DNA of 64,000 nucleotides from Melieria omissa (lineage: Eukaryota > Arthropoda > Insecta > Diptera > Ulidiidae): NCBI GenBank assembly GCA_963971225.1, contig OZ020267.1:30829798-30893797 (forward strand), in the 5' to 3' direction. The position numbers and the translations under genes were made by a program. A model generated the notes under the pieces. That model was not told the origin of the DNA. It ran no database searches and was given only the letters and a program-made list of their open reading frames with translations. Of the stretch, positions 1 through 12,845 are shown in pieces. Numbering within the stretch: position 1 is the stretch's first letter; each line of letters opens with the position of its first letter.

Positions 1-170
1 TCTGGGAACGGTGCAATAAATTCTTTATTTTATAGAGAGAAGTATTAAAAATGTTTAATAATAAATTAATAAACTTAGAAGTACAAACTTCGAGGATATG
101 AAATCGTACATATTAGTCCTTTCGACATTTTAGTCCTTCAGATGGGGCAATAAACAACAAAAAACATAAG

Positions 171-1229
171 GTTAGGTTAGGTAGGGAGGGAAGGGTGTGT
201 GCGGCAGGACCGCACTTCCACTCGGAGGCCAGAATGACCCATTGTGAATTCCTTTTTATGGTGTTCAGGAGCTAACCAATAGTCTCAATCAAGGGGAAAC
301 CAGTTCGACCTCTTAATGAAGGAGAGCAGATTCGAGATTTCGATTTTCGCCGCGCAAGCCAGGTCTGTAAGGAACCTTGACCCCAAAGTGCGGAGTCGGC
401 GTTCCTGCAGGGCCGGGCAGTGGCACAGTGTTGTATCGTTTCTACTTCTTCATCTCCACAGCTACGACAGACATCACCGGACTAGAGGCGCCATTTGGTA
501 GGCATAGATCCAGTAGCGCAGTGTCCGGTGATGACTCCAACGAGATGCCGAATGGAGGTACGACTCAGGGACAGTACGAACCGTGTTTTCGTCAAGGATA
601 GGGAGGGCCACAGTGTCCGGCAGATGCCGCAATCGGTCCTGGTACGCCATGACGACTCAATTTCCTTTTTGGTCAACCTCTCAATATACATGTACAGGGC
701 AGATATCGGAGGAGACACAGAGGTATCCACTTCGGTGGCAGACAAGGCGACCCCCTTTTTTGCCATCTCGTCCGCTGCTTCGTTCCCTGCCACCCCTGAG
801 TGGCCCGGAACCCAACAGAGAGTGACCTGGTGGTGCCCAATGCCTTGAAGTGCGGTTTGATTTCACAACAACTGATTCCAGCGCTTTAAGTGCTGCCTGA
901 CTATCCACGAAAATTGTGACATTTGTGGGTGGTAGCCCACTGCCACGGATAAGTTCGGCAGCCTGACAAATTGCATAGATCTCTGCTTGGAAAATACTGC
1001 AGAGGTCCGGCAGTCTGAATGACATGTGGGGCTGCAGTACATCGGAGTAGAGACCAGCTCCAGTACCTTCCTCCATTTTGGAGCCATCGGTGAAAACGGT
1101 GATGGAGGCGTCTCTCTTCGCACCTGTCAGCTCCCATTCCTCCCTTGTGGGATATGAGGCTAGTGCGCGCGTGTCAAAATCCAGGTATGGGATCAGATAG
1201 TCCGTGCAGGAAACCAAAGATGCAAACAA
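171..1229 (-). mobile_element. 5'-truncated non-LTR retrotransposon, RNase H domain and 3' end (LINE family B)
   Basis: Read on the minus strand, 1229-681 encodes an RNase H domain with the expected acidic residues in order: FTDGSK, FQAEIYAI and IFVDSQAAL. A frameshift near 790 moves the frame to 793-482, which begins MAGNEAADEMAKKG (the last RNase H Asp region) and ends in an ITGHCATGS-type C-terminus. The expected CRSC zinc-knuckle region follows in a broken frame. The 3' end lies at low coordinates: the complement of 171-330 contains ATTCACAATGG, CCGAGTGGAAG, TGCCGCACACA and a CCTAACCTAACC tail. RNase H with a cysteine-rich C-terminus is known from I, R1, LOA and some Jockey-clade elements; I cannot choose between them. 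The reverse transcriptase and ORF1 are missing, so this is a dead 5'-truncated copy. Confidence 0.8.
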
Positions 1230-2870
1230 TTTTTTGTTTTATAGGGAAAAGTATTAAAACTTTTGTATTCTAAACAACACAAGTTACATATTTGTCCTTC
1301 TGACATATTATTAAAAAAACAAACTAGTGGCAATTTTCAAGGAAATTTAAAGATAACATTTTAAAGGGACATTTTCAATACCTATTTCAGAGACAATTGT
1401 CTCTGTCTACTTGTCCTTGCACACCAAAAGTTATGATTTTTTAATTCGTTTTCCCTTCTCGTTTCTACATTGCACTAAATTTTTTTAATAGTTTTATTAT
1501 ATCTTCCTTTTATCTAATGCTACTTGACTTTGTTAAGACTTGTGAAAAAGAAGAAATTTTGTACCATTGAAACCCATAAACCAGTTGAATTATTGAGTCT
1601 TCGTGCTTTTTTTTTGTCCCAGAAGGAATAAACCATATAAATTGTCAATATTTTTAAAATGTGTATTCCATTGACTATTCTAATGAACAACTCATTTTCT
1701 CACATATTTGTATGCGATTCTAATTTCTTGCACGTTTTTACTTTATTGCTCAACTAATGAGTGCAATCTATCTAATAAAGTTACTCGTTACTTAAGTTGA
1801 GGCTGAGTGGTGTTAATTTGTGTATTTACAAAGATTAATGAGTTAATGCTGGGTGTAATTTTCTCATCAGCTTGCATTTTAAATATATGCGATAAGTGTT
1901 TGTTTGCTACGAACAAAAATGTACAACACTTGTAAATATCTAATCGAGGCGAACATGTGTTCATGTCGGACTGTGTGCGATAAATGCAGATAATATGCAA
2001 TTATATGCACGCGCCATACGTGTGTTGAGTTATTTAATATAGAATATGACTAGTATCACATTGATTTTAAAGTGAGCAACTAGTGTGACCCAGTTCGAGT
2101 TTTGGCTAAAACAAAATGATACACAAAACTTATGCTTTTCGATTCTGAAAAATTTCACTTGTCTCTTGTTTTTATGACAGAAAACCTGCGATTGATTTCT
2201 TTCTACAATTTAGACAGATGCCAACTGATTTATATTCTTGGGGTAGTATTGTCAAGAAGTGAAGATAAATCTATTCTTTTTAATGATTTTTGTATTTGTG
2301 GTTGCAGCTGGACAGCAAAATTTGCACATAAAATTAAGTTTTGGTGCCACATCGTCAGCACAAAGTTGGTATTGGTTGTTATTTTAGATCTGTTTTGTGC
2401 AATCTGGGAAGTGTAGTAGCTGCCTGATGTGCATCGTTGAAATGGTTTAGAAGTCTTTTGAGAGGGGAATCCTGGAAAGAGTTTCCGCTTTTGGTCTTTT
2501 CAGACCAAAATTGTTCAGATTTTTTTACTTTGGTCCGCTGGTCCGCTTAAATGAATATCGGTTCGTTTTGTGATGTGAATATCTTTTCATTATTACAAAA
2601 AATTTATAAAAAAAATAAAATTGTATATTAATTTAAAAATGAATTTAAAGATAATGCAAATTTTTAATGTGGTCGGTTAGGGTCGGATTTGGTCCAACGT
2701 TTGGGCGGAAAAAGTATTTTCAAGTGGCAACACTAATCCTGAACGATTGTAACAGAAAATGGGAGAGTGGGAGAGAGTGTTGGAGAGAGAAAGTTGGATA
2801 CTTTAAACCAAAATAGGTTAATATTTTTGTAATTGGTTACTTGGTTACTTTGATTGGTTTTTGATGAATT
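1230..2870. other. AT-rich DNA without a supported gene
   Basis: No exon-like frame is seen on either strand; the short frames present lack codon bias, splice sites and recognisable motifs. The segment starting near 1225 resembles bases 20-150 (TTTTATAG, AAGTATTAAAA, GTCCTT then GACAT in the same order), so the LINE at 171-1229 is flanked by two diverged copies of one repeat. 2460-2730 contains a GGTCCGCTGGTCCGCTT cluster of unknown meaning. Confidence 0.5.
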
Positions 2871-3548
2871 TTTAATAGGGATGGTTGGTTGGTTGGTTGA
2901 AGTGGCTGACTCACAGTCCCCCTGCAAGTCACAATTAGCGCATAGACGCCGTTTTGGTACCACATGCTCACCGAAAACTAAACCTGGTTTGCAGTATGAC
3001 TACATCCACCTGGTGGAATTTAGGTATCCAAGAAGATTCCCCAGACTTACTGTCGAGCAGTTTGTCGAACAAGTAAGGCAGTGTTTCCCTAGAGACTTAA
3101 ATCTTGCCCTTACCAAAGCTGGGCAGTGACAGAGAAAGTGGTTTGGTGTCTCTTTCTCATCTAAATTCTCACAGCTCCTACAGTGGGTATTGAAGGCGAT
3201 GCTTAGCCTCTCCGCTTGTGGACCTATGGTCCAGTGGCCTGTGATGACCGCCGTAAGCCTAGCGAAGTCCGTGCGAGATTTGTAGATAAGCTCGCGGGAT
3301 CTCTGCTCATTGTAGGAGGGCCACGTCTCCTGCGAGGTACGACAGGAAGTCAGCGACTTCCACCTCCGTTTGGCAAGACTGAGATAGTGCAGTGTAGTGA
3401 TAGGGATGACTTTTGCAAGTATTATGCTGTCGTGAGGTGACATGTTAACCCGTTTTGTTTTTGCTTTATTAAACGCATGTAGTAACGATTGGACGTTGTT
3501 TTCCCTACCAAAATAAAGCTTTCTCATGGCAAAAATTAAAACGACCAA
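2871..3548 (-). mobile_element. LINE 3' end, C-terminal ORF2 remnant (LINE family A)
   Basis: The minus-strand frame 3548-3000 ends in a typical fly LINE C-terminus: LTAVITGHWTIGPQA, a CRSC-x-HFLCHCPAL cysteine/histidine knuckle, then LLGYLNSTRWM and a stop. Downstream on the minus strand (to about 2871) the sequence contains TGTGGTACCA, AATTGTGACTT, GTCAGCCACTTCAACC and a (CCAA)n tail. This is a variant of the GGTATCACAATGGGCC / CAGCCACT 3' end found at 51.3, 60.1 and 63.5 kb. The RT and most of RNase H are lost. Non-functional. Confidence 0.7.
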
Positions 3549-6500
3549 AGAACAACCGAAACCGATGGTTACACTTTCTATATTTCGGTTAGTTTTATAG
3601 AAAAATCTGGTTCACAAAATGTTGGCCCAGTGGCAACTTTGGGCGAATGTTTTCCTTCTATCTGGGCTTCCTGCGCACAACTACGTCAATGATTGAAGGG
3701 CATTTGCAACCGGGCCGCGTGTTCCCTCACAGGTCAAAGGCCCATAATAGCCGCATTGAGTGTTTCGCTATTCCGCTGAGTGTTTCTAAGTTGCTTTGTC
3801 CAAGTACACAAAGTTGCAAGTACACAGTTTACACACACACAGAAATAAAAAAAAATATAATATACTTAAATTATATGAACATAAAACATGATCTTTGTTT
3901 CCTTATTAATTTATTTATTAACAAATTAGCTAAACAGACAGGTTTTTCCTTTTTTTTATTTATTTTTTTGTCTACTCGAAAAAACTTAAAAAAATTATAT
4001 TCTAAATGTGTATACGTATCGCTGTGCAATGAATCTCAATCAAATACTTTACATATTTAGTTTCTACTGGTGTCTAACCGAAGGTGGATTTTGGCTGAAG
4101 CCGAAGCAAAATTTTCGGCATAGGTGAAAATTTCGGCCGAATACTGTTTTGTGGTTCTATATCGGTGAAATGACTTTTTATTGCTCGGAATCGTCATTAC
4201 GATGAATTTAAAGTGTTCTTAGTCAATTTTTCTATAATCCTATCATGAGGAATAAATTAGTTCAGTTTTGTTCTTTAAGTTCCATACAATTATTCGTTTT
4301 ATTCGTTACCATTTCGGTTTGCTTTTGGTCATTTTCTATTCAATTCAAATTAAATTCAATAAACTTTCGTAAATTTTGTAAATCATGCATTTTTACTTGA
4401 GATTTTTACGTTTTTAGTGGGTTTTTAAGGGGGATGGCACCCTACATTAAAAAATTTTAGGATGTCGATTTTTAACACTTTGGGAAATTGGCTGTAAAAT
4501 TCGTATTTATCACAAATTCAAATGATGCGTTACCTTGGATCATAGCTCTTTAAACCCTCTTTCCAACGGTATAATAACTTTGGCGATAAGTTCATTTTCT
4601 AACGAGTAATGCGCAAAAAAGATATGGGGTGGCACCTTACAAAGAATTCCCCTACAAATTATTTTAAGGAAAAAACTGATCAAACTTAGTCGATCTTTCT
4701 TTATTCATTTCTTTGTTTCCTTTAAGAATTAATAACAGAGTATATCTACATATAGTTTAGTAAAAAAAAAAATACAAAAAACTTAACCTCTCAATTGCCA
4801 GGTTCGGCATCGAAAATGAATTAAAATTTAAAAACTAAAAAGCAGCTTATCTGAAATTTCATTTAGGAGGTTGAAACGCCTTCCGCGATGTCTGAAATAT
4901 CGATAAAAACGAACATGTGTTCGGGCACCAGTTTCTACTATATTTGGTTTGGTTCAGTCGGTTTTCGAACTTTTGCGCAACAGTGGCACATGCAAGGAGG
5001 GTTTCGATGTTCAAACTAATATGTGTTTGTTGCTAAAGTTTTGGGTGGCAACTATAGTTTTAAATGTTATTTCACTCAAGCGTTGTGTACGGAACCTCCG
5101 TCCAACCACTGATGGCCGTCTATTGCCAAACAAAGACTTGTCACTGTTTTAAAACTATTCTTTAGTATAAAAATTAAAATGTACTGTTTAATATATTTTT
5201 AATTTTTTATTTACTCTCTTATTTTTTTTATTATTTTTTTGATACAAAATTCAAAAGTATTCAAAAATTTACAAATTATTTTTAATTCGAATCGAACAAT
5301 GAGTTCTTACAGACTTTGTGATATATATATATGAAAAAGTTAAACTAGTCTTAAAATATCGTCAACTCCAAAAAAACCAACGTTTTTTTATTGGTTTGTT
5401 GAAAATTTTCAGTTAATATTCGGCACATTGTTGCAATCCACACACTTGTACGACAATTCATAAGCGAAAGAATTTGGTGCAATAACGTACAGCAGCTTGC
5501 AACAATATTGCCGCCTGCACAAATGAATTTCCAATGAAATGAGAGAAAAAAACAATGTAAAAACTGCGCCAATGCGCACGTTTGAACTGGTAACCTAAAT
5601 ATGCAACTGCAACTGGGAATTGCAACAAAAATGCGCTACCAGCCAATAATAACGAACAGCATAACATAAAAATAACAACAATAACGGCAACAAATTAATA
5701 ACAACAACAACCACACACATACACACAGATGAAAGCCAATGTAAATAAAAACACAAGCAGTAGAAAGCAAAATGCGATGCTAACAAAAACAACAACAACA
5801 GTAATAACAAGAATGCAGCATCAAAAGCAGCAAGTAGAATCTTGAGCACAGCAGCATGTGCGGCCCACAGAGAACAGAGTAAACCAAAAACAACACTCGG
5901 AAAAAATGCAGCAAGAGTTGCATTTATGAACACACACACATGAACTGCAAACATGTGCGCGACTCCCTGCTGCTGCTGCAGCAGCTACTGCCGCACACTA
6001 CACTTCACTACGCGCCACAGGAATGTGTTGCTGCCGTTGGGCGATTGCTGCCGCACGATCTCAATCCGGCGCGAGGGAGAGGTGGCCACATGAAATTACA
6101 ATAAGTAAAACTGGCCAAAGACGCGCAACGCATGCGCCTCTTCCGCAGGCGGTTGCGCATGCGCTGCAACTTGCGTGGTGCCATTTTGCTTGTGCCTGTG
6201 TTGTCTTGGTATTTTATTCTGCCCGCGCACACACACACACACAGCATGGCAAACATTGACGGCACGCCGCGCAGCATGAGTTGCCGCATGCCAGCGACTG
6301 TTGCTGCCGAATTGGCCGCAAATGCAAATATGCTGCAGGCAGCCAGCGTATTATGTTGCACGCCACTAAAATGTATGGCAATTGCCATTTGAAAGTTTAT
6401 AGAGCAACGAGCGCATTTATTTATAACGCTTAGGGCGCTCGCAGCCTGCAGCGTGGAAAGGCGTGGGAGGCAGCAGCGGGCGAGATGTAACTGTGTCAAA

Positions 6501-6835
6501 TTCCAAATGAGCCAAACTTTCTTTCTGCCGCTGCTGTTGCTGCTGCCAAGTGCATCGCGTGCAGCTTCGAGTCGAGGACATTCCAGCGAATGAAGAAATG
6601 TCTGATTCCTCTCACCAATTCCTGCTTGTGTGGATGGCAGACAAAGAGAATGCTTTCAAATTATCTAAAGACATCTTTACGTGGTAAATTTGTGTTTTAG
6701 TTGCTGTTTTTATTGTTGCTATTTTAGTATAAGTCTCTGAATTCCCATACTTGTACAAATATTAATTGAAAAAAACTCGACTCTTGCAAAATATTTCAAA
6801 GACTTCTTCCAATTTGTAAAGAGATATTCAAATGT
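3549..6835. other. Non-coding DNA with CAA/CA-rich and GC-richer patches
   Basis: No gene is supported. 5600-5960 is an AAC/CAA-rich tract with CA repeats; its complement gives a hydrophobic poly-Leu frame that is a composition artefact. 5960-6560 is GC-richer with CTG/CAG triplets and a (CA)n run near 6225. Such patches are common near fly enhancers or 5' exons, but no splice-flanked coding exon is visible. Confidence 0.45.
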
Positions 6836-7740
6836 TCAGTAAACGAAAGAATAAAGAATTTCTGATTTTGAATTTTTGAAGGAGATCCTTTGAATATATT
6901 TAAATTTTTGTTGAAGTTTGTCGCCATTAAGTTGACACATAATTACGATGGCAGTTTGATAAGTCACTGAATTTTTGGATATTTTTTTCGACGAAAAACA
7001 AAAAAAGTTTAATTTCTCAACATAGTCGTCTCTTATTTCAATAAATGCAGTCCAGCAATTTTTTTTTCTTTCCAAATAATAGGTTTTTCCAAGTTCCTCA
7101 AAATAGACTTTTTCTTCTGTGATAAAGGCGCTGAACCATTTCCTCAAGCTTGGAAATATGTAGATAATAGTCGAAGGAATAGGACCTGAATCTAGAGAAT
7201 ATGCTGAATCAAGTAACAGTTCGTAGATCAATTCATAGATTTTTGCCATTGCAATTACAGTTGTGTGCAGTCGTGCATTGTGATTGTAGAAAAGTGATTT
7301 TCTTTGCCAAATATACCCGCTTTCAAATCAATGTTGAATCTGTCTAACAGCTCAGAATAATATTCACCGGTAATAGTTTTACTCTTTTCAAAGTAATTGA
7401 TGGGAATAACTCCTCGCACATCTTAAAAAACCGTCGCCATTACCCTATTGACCGACAGACACACCTTGCCCTTCTTTGAAGCCGTTTATCTCTGGTGTGT
7501 TGTGATGGATCCATGTTACGTTCAGGGCAAAAATTCGTTCGAACCCCAGTGGAATATCGCCAAACACTCTTTTGAAGTAGCCACTCAATGGAACTTGTGA
7601 TCGACTATCAGCAATCGTAGGATAGCGTTTTCAAGTCCAGATAGTCTTGTGTAGTGTTATGTACCCACTCAGTAGATGCCCACAGCTTCAGCCATCTCAC
7701 GCACGTTCAATGTCCCGTAGTCTAATATGATTTCATGGAT
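6836..7740 (-). pseudogene. mariner transposase pseudogene
   Basis: Minus strand. The 7249-6836 frame starts AMAKIYELIYELL and continues through a decayed SPDLAPSD region, FPSLRKWFS, a YFEELGKTYYLE segment and a GDYVEKLNFFC-like end. These are the landmarks of a mariner transposase C-terminus with their spacing kept. Upstream on the same strand, 7740-7250 still reads in pieces: TLNVREMAEAVGIS near 7690, a WGSNEFLP-like stretch near 7530, and GVIPINYFEKSKTITGEYY then HDCTQL near 7390-7260, separated by stops and frameshifts. The last catalytic Asp region is mutated. The N-terminal DNA-binding part is absent or unrecognisable. An old dead copy. Confidence 0.75.
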
Positions 7741-9341
7741 TTTTAGATGAGTGCTGTCTTCAGTGATCCGTCGATCCCATCTCCAATCCCAATCTTTTCC
7801 TCTCCCTTTGTACTCATGTTCCCCCTATTTTCTGCTCCCCGGCTACGGCCGTTCGTATCGTTTAACGTTTCTTGTAATACTTGTTTACTTGTTATTTGCA
7901 TCTCGTCCAATAAAGACATAGACCCGAACCCATCACGACTTTTCATTTATCCGCTCCGCCGCGATCGATTCAGATTTTATTGACTACTTTTGTCAAATGT
8001 TTTTCGTCAGTGGCGTTTTCAGGAAACAAATTATCAACCATTATTCCATCCATTACTAATGGGTGGAATAGCTTTTTTATTCAAAAGAAACACATAAATA
8101 TATAACTTATAGCTCCTTAAATTTAATTAGAATTGTATTCAAATTACTCTATTGTTTATTTAGTTTTATAAACATTATATGCGCAGAAAGATACTAGAAA
8201 TGAAATGGAATTAAAATAGGCAAAAAACACATCTTTTTTTCGAACACCTGGAGAAGATGATGAAGATTTTTAAATTAATTTGAAAAAACTAAAAGTAACC
8301 AACAATATTCTTCTCCAAACTTGAATATCCGCTTATGTTAAACGTTTTTTTATTTGTGTTGAGTTAAGTATATTTCCAGGTTATTTTTTGATTATGTATG
8401 AATGATTTAAACTTCTAAAACTGTTGCATCATTGAATAAGTTAAAATGAAATTCTTGATGAGTTATCTACTGTACAGTTTTTAGTTTATGTCAGAATAAT
8501 GAACCTGAAACTTGTTAAATAATCATTATTGAGTATTTATTTTAGTTGATTGCTTTGACAGGAAATTGCTTAAATTTTATTATTAAAACATGTATTTTAT
8601 GTATTTTTTTATTGTATTGTATTGTATTGATTTTTATGTATTTTATTTTTTTTTATAAATTATTGGGTTTTTATTTTAGTTGATCGCTTTGGCACGAAAT
8701 TGCTTAAATTTTTTTATTAAAATGAATAATGCAGGCAGGTGAATACTATTGACTTGTTATATGTTGTTATTCAGACATTTTCTCAATTTATCCTCAATTT
8801 GGGTCTAAATTGAGCTCAAATTGTCAAACGAAAATCTTAATTTTGCTAATTGCAATAAGTCCTAATTTGACCATAAATTGAGCTCGATTCGCCATGGAAC
8901 CCTGAATTGTGCTGTTATCGATAAACAATTTCATTTACAATTGACGGAACCAGAACAAAAACGAGAAACTGACAGCAGCGAGAGACATTTGTTAACATTT
9001 GTTTCCTTTGAAATTTTGTTTAAAAATTGTGTTCATCAGTAGGGATATTGAATAAATCTTGTTAAATGTTCAATAAATGTTTTTAAGAAAAAAACTTTCT
9101 TCCGTCAAAGCAAAAACATGTTCGAAAGCTTTATAGAGAATTAGAGCTGTGTGAATAGCAAAAGCGATAACTTCAATTAAGAGATAAATTGCTTACATTT
9201 ATTTGGCTGTCTGAACAGACTGTCTAAATTTTTATTTAAAATAGTATAATTTAATCTATTTAAAGCAATGATCTCAACTAAACCGAATTAAAAGAAGAAA
9301 CTTATGGATTGTTAAACTGGATCACTGAGTGGGTCAGCTGT
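7741..9341. other. AT-rich DNA; short direct repeat at 8531-8711
   Basis: No coding signal. Around 8531-8579 and 8663-8711 the same ~48-bp sequence occurs twice, 132 bp apart, with motifs TTTATTTTAGTTGAT and AAATTGCTTAAATTT in both. A TTGTATTGTATTG run lies between them. Nothing else was recognised. Confidence 0.5.
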
Positions 9342-9345
9342 TTAA

Positions 9346-9845
9346 CCATATCGACCCCAAAGTTGCCTGAGAGCAACTTTACTTATTTGTCATCTTATAG
9401 CAAAAGTTACGATTGAATTATGGGTTTCATTTAAGTAGACAACAACAAATTAATATTTTTAGAAGTGAATTCAAAGCAAATAACAAACATTTTACTGTTA
9501 TCCCCAAAATAATTTCCAATAATTTGCAGCGATTCTAATTGAAGTTTACGAATTGGGCGCGTTTGATCAAAACCCTATTTCTTTAACAATGTTTAAATGA
9601 AATCAAACAGTGATAATTTTGTATTTTTCCATAAATATTAGATAATTTTTCTTTAATAAAAAATATTGATACCAAATTTATCTACGTTTTAAGCTAAAGT
9701 TATTCAAAAGTAAACTAGCTTTAGAACTCAAACAAAAGGCGTGGCGACTTCAAATGTCGTGTGCACACTTCTTAGGCAAATGTTTCATGATTTTAATACC
9801 AAAAAGTAATATTGAGAGACAGGGTAAAATTCGGGGTCGGAAGTG
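9346..9845. mobile_element. TTAA-flanked MITE, old copy (same family as 33977-35093)
   Basis: Left end: TTAA (9342-9345), then CCATATCGACCCC and a perfect hairpin AAAGTTGC-CTGAGA-GCAACTTT (9359-9380). Right end: AGGGTAAAATTCGGGGTCGG and a decayed end/target ATAA (9846-9849). In reverse complement the body lines up with both ends of the element at 33977-35093 (for example GCAGCGAT, AATTGAAGTTTACGAATT, GCGCGTTTGATCAAAAC). It lacks the 0.65-kb foldback inserted in that copy. No transposase. TTAA flanks suggest piggyBac-type mobilisation; that is an inference. Confidence 0.7.
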
Positions 9846-12515
9846 ATAAACATTCAATTACAATTATAAATTAACAATTATCCACTTGGGGTATTCATAC
9901 CGAGCTTGTTTCTTGGTTAGTTCGGTACTCGATACTGTATTTTGTTTTTGTAAAATAATCGAAAAACAAAATACATGTACAAAATTGCCAGGTAATCGAA
10001 CCAACAAAGTAACTACCTCGGTTTGAATCTACTATTCACTATTGTTAAGTTAACAACAGTTTTACAATTGTGTAATTTATTAACAAAATTGGCCAAACTA
10101 TGAAAACAATTTTGAATTAGTTGAAAGTATGGACATTAAATAATTTCCTTCTTACATTATTGAAATTTAGATTATTCAATTGCATTGCTGGAACATTGTG
10201 ATTGTTGAGTTACTTAACTATTCAGCAATTCGTTGGTGAAATTTTTCTCATAAATTCTTGTATTTGACTGTCATGAATCAAAACACTTAATGCTTTCACA
10301 ACATTGATGTAAAGTTGCTGACAGTGTTATTGTTTTTGTTGCTGCTAATGCTGCATTGGAATGTGGTAAGTGGCAGCCGGGCAGAGTTACCAACTAGCGG
10401 CAGAGACAACTATGCAAATTTCCAATGCACCATACGCACACAAATACAATCACACAAATACAAACACACACACAACAACTACAGCTACAACAACAACAAT
10501 AACAACATCGACTATGCAACAACTTGCTACATAGTGTTGCATTGTTGTTAAACAACATTCAGGCACGATTCTGGGAAACATTCTGCACATTTTCAAGACC
10601 AGCCAGCAAAAGGCAGTTGGGCAGCCGTTCAAACGGCCGCAGAGATCGTGTGCATGTAAGATGAGAATGCTGCGGCATTTCACCGTCGGTGTGGCATGCT
10701 GGTGGCACTGCGGCGAATGCATTGCGCTGCCGCGCGGAATGCTACCGTGCCCGATGCGATCAACCGCAACAGCATCAGCAGCACTGCCACTGCGGCCGGG
10801 CGGTAGGCTGTGCGGTGCAGTGGCGTGTTGGTGGGTTTTTCGGATGCGGTTTGCTTCTGCATTGCAATGCCTGCGAGACGCCTTAGTTGCCATTAGTTGT
10901 GGCTCGACGTGCACACTGGCTGCACTTTGTTGCGAGCATTTGGGGTGCGCATTCGATTGCGAATAATTCGATCTGCACTGCAGCGTGTAAGGTTGCCTGA
11001 GTCAGAGCGCAGTACGGCGCACACTGGAAAGGTCGCTGCATTCGTAGCGTTGCCACATCACTTGATGGCTTTAGTTATGTAAAATTATTTCGACTCGAAC
11101 GGAGCTTAGACGTTGCCATCACTGGTTGGCTTGCTTCCCCTTTTCATATTAATAAAAAAACAACAACATTAATGGCTTAAAATGGCTTTCAAGAAAATCG
11201 AATAATTGAAGACTGAGGCAATGGGAATAACCCAATGGCAAACGATTCAATGAGAATTCCGCGGAATCGAACAGAAAGCATTATGCAGAAAATGTTTTCA
11301 TTTTCATTCTCGGAATATGTCTGCTGCGAAAAATATGCCGCAAGCATGCTCCAGCTACCACAACAACAACAACAGCACGCGCACACGCTTTCAACACGTT
11401 GCACGCCCGCACACCAAGTGTTGTCAGTATGTCAGCGCGTGCGTGTTGTAATTAATTCGCAGAAAATGCCTAGCAACAGCACTGAAAATGAAGAGCACAA
11501 ATAGTAAACAACAGCAAAAAACTGCTTTAAATACTTAAAAATATTAGCAATTGCGAACGCCTAGAACACGCACAACATTTCTGCGTGCGTGTGTGTGTGT
11601 GTTGGTGCTTTGAGGTGCGCTGCGTTTGTCAAGCGTGAGATTTGTTTGTGTTTTTTTTGTTTGCAACTGGCTGTGCGTATAATTGCAGCTATAAAAATTG
11701 CAACACATTGCACGCGTGCATGCAACAAATTCCCCACCACCACCTGCAACGACTCGCACACACACACACACGCACGCACTCAACGCATTGCAAATTCACA
11801 CTAAGCTCCACGGACAGCGTCAACTGAAAAAGACAAAATACCAACAATAACAAATAGAAAATTTCTGCTAATAAATTACGCACATAACTGCAACCACTGC
11901 AACTGTGTTGTTCGCTTCTTGTTTACCATTTTTTTTGTTTTTGATTTGGTCTGCGCTGTTCAGCTAAAATGTTGCACTAAGCCGCCCACTGGTGTTCACC
12001 CATAAATATGACAACATAAACGAGCAGCAGCGCTTATGTGGCTACATTTTTTTTCGATATTTGATGGGGAAATCTTCGGAAAGCTACCTGGGTGAGGAGT
12101 TTTTTTAGTATGTTTTTTTATTTATGTTATTACTCACAGGTTACTGCGAATTTTTTTTAATCTATCTATCTATTTTTGTTGGTTTATTTTTCATTTGGAG
12201 CATTTTCACCAAGTTCGAAGTAAACAAGCCCATTTAATCTTAGTTTATCAATACAAACTTTTAACCCATCGCACAGTGTTTCGTTCCATAGACAAAATTC
12301 AAAAAATGTATAGTTTCAGAATTTAACGATTTTGATGTCATTTACAAGGAAAAACTCCAACTAAGAAAAATCCAAAAAATCTGTGCAAAAACTTAATTAG
12401 TGTCTAAGCAAAAGCGGCTCAAAGTTGCAACTTTTTTCACAACAAAATTTAAACACATATTTTCTGTTTTTTAGTCTATTGAGTAAAAAAAATTGTAAAA
12501 ATACATGGTTACCAC
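9846..12515. other. Non-coding DNA, possible regulatory or 5' region of the receptor gene
   Basis: 10310-11080 and 11230-11830 are GC-richer and contain (CA)n, CAA and (TG)n repeats (10440-10520, 11580-11620, 11755-11780), with overlapping frames on both strands that look like composition artefacts. 10315-10365 encodes a leader-like LLTVLLFLLLLMLHWNV followed by GTAAGT, but it has no upstream ATG and the wrong phase for the next known exon. No gene is claimed. Confidence 0.4.
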
Positions 12516-12519
12516 GAAG

Positions 12520-12845
12520 TTTCTAAAACTTTCAATATAGACTAAGAAATGATGTGGCCATTTTTGCTTTTAATATTTTCTCAAAATTTGCAAAGCTAAG
12601 GATTTTACTTCACTTTTAATTTTAATTTAAAATTAAAAATCTGAAAGTTGATAAAACTAAGAAGAAAATATCTAAAAAAATATGTGACAGTATGTGCCTG
12701 GATTTTTTATTTAAATAAGTATTTTTTTCTTTGTCGGATAATGTAATTAGATCCCCGACATCTTCCGATCTCAAAAAAAAGTTCAATTTAGAAATTCAAA
12801 TATTTTTGGACAAATTTTATTTAATTCATCCCTAAAAGTATACAA
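12520..12845 (-). repeat. Inverted repeat arm (partner at 15315-15610)
   Basis: The complement of this ~325-bp AT-rich segment aligns over its length with 15315-15610. Shared stretches in the same order are TACTTTTAGGGA, GAGATCG then GATGT, TAATTACATTATCCGACAAA, TTAGATATTTTC, TTTGAGAAAA and TATATTGAAAG. Identity by eye is about 75-80 percent with small gaps. No coding capacity. It is either one arm of a foldback unit or one of two independent insertions of an unnamed repeat. Confidence 0.75.

Noticed and set aside
2460..2735. hAT-like element with ends near AATCCTG
   Set aside because: CCGCTTTT/GCGGAAAA inverted similarity is short and no convincing target duplication was found.
5595..5954. 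Minus-strand hydrophobic frame of 119 residues
   Set aside because: Arises from AAC/CAA and CA repeats read in complement; no family signature or splice context.
10315..10551. Leader-like frame LLTVLLFLLLLMLHWNV followed by GTAAGT, as signal-peptide exon of the receptor
   Set aside because: No in-frame ATG before the hydrophobic stretch (stop at 10288-10290), and the donor would be phase 0 while the exon at 19249 needs phase 1.
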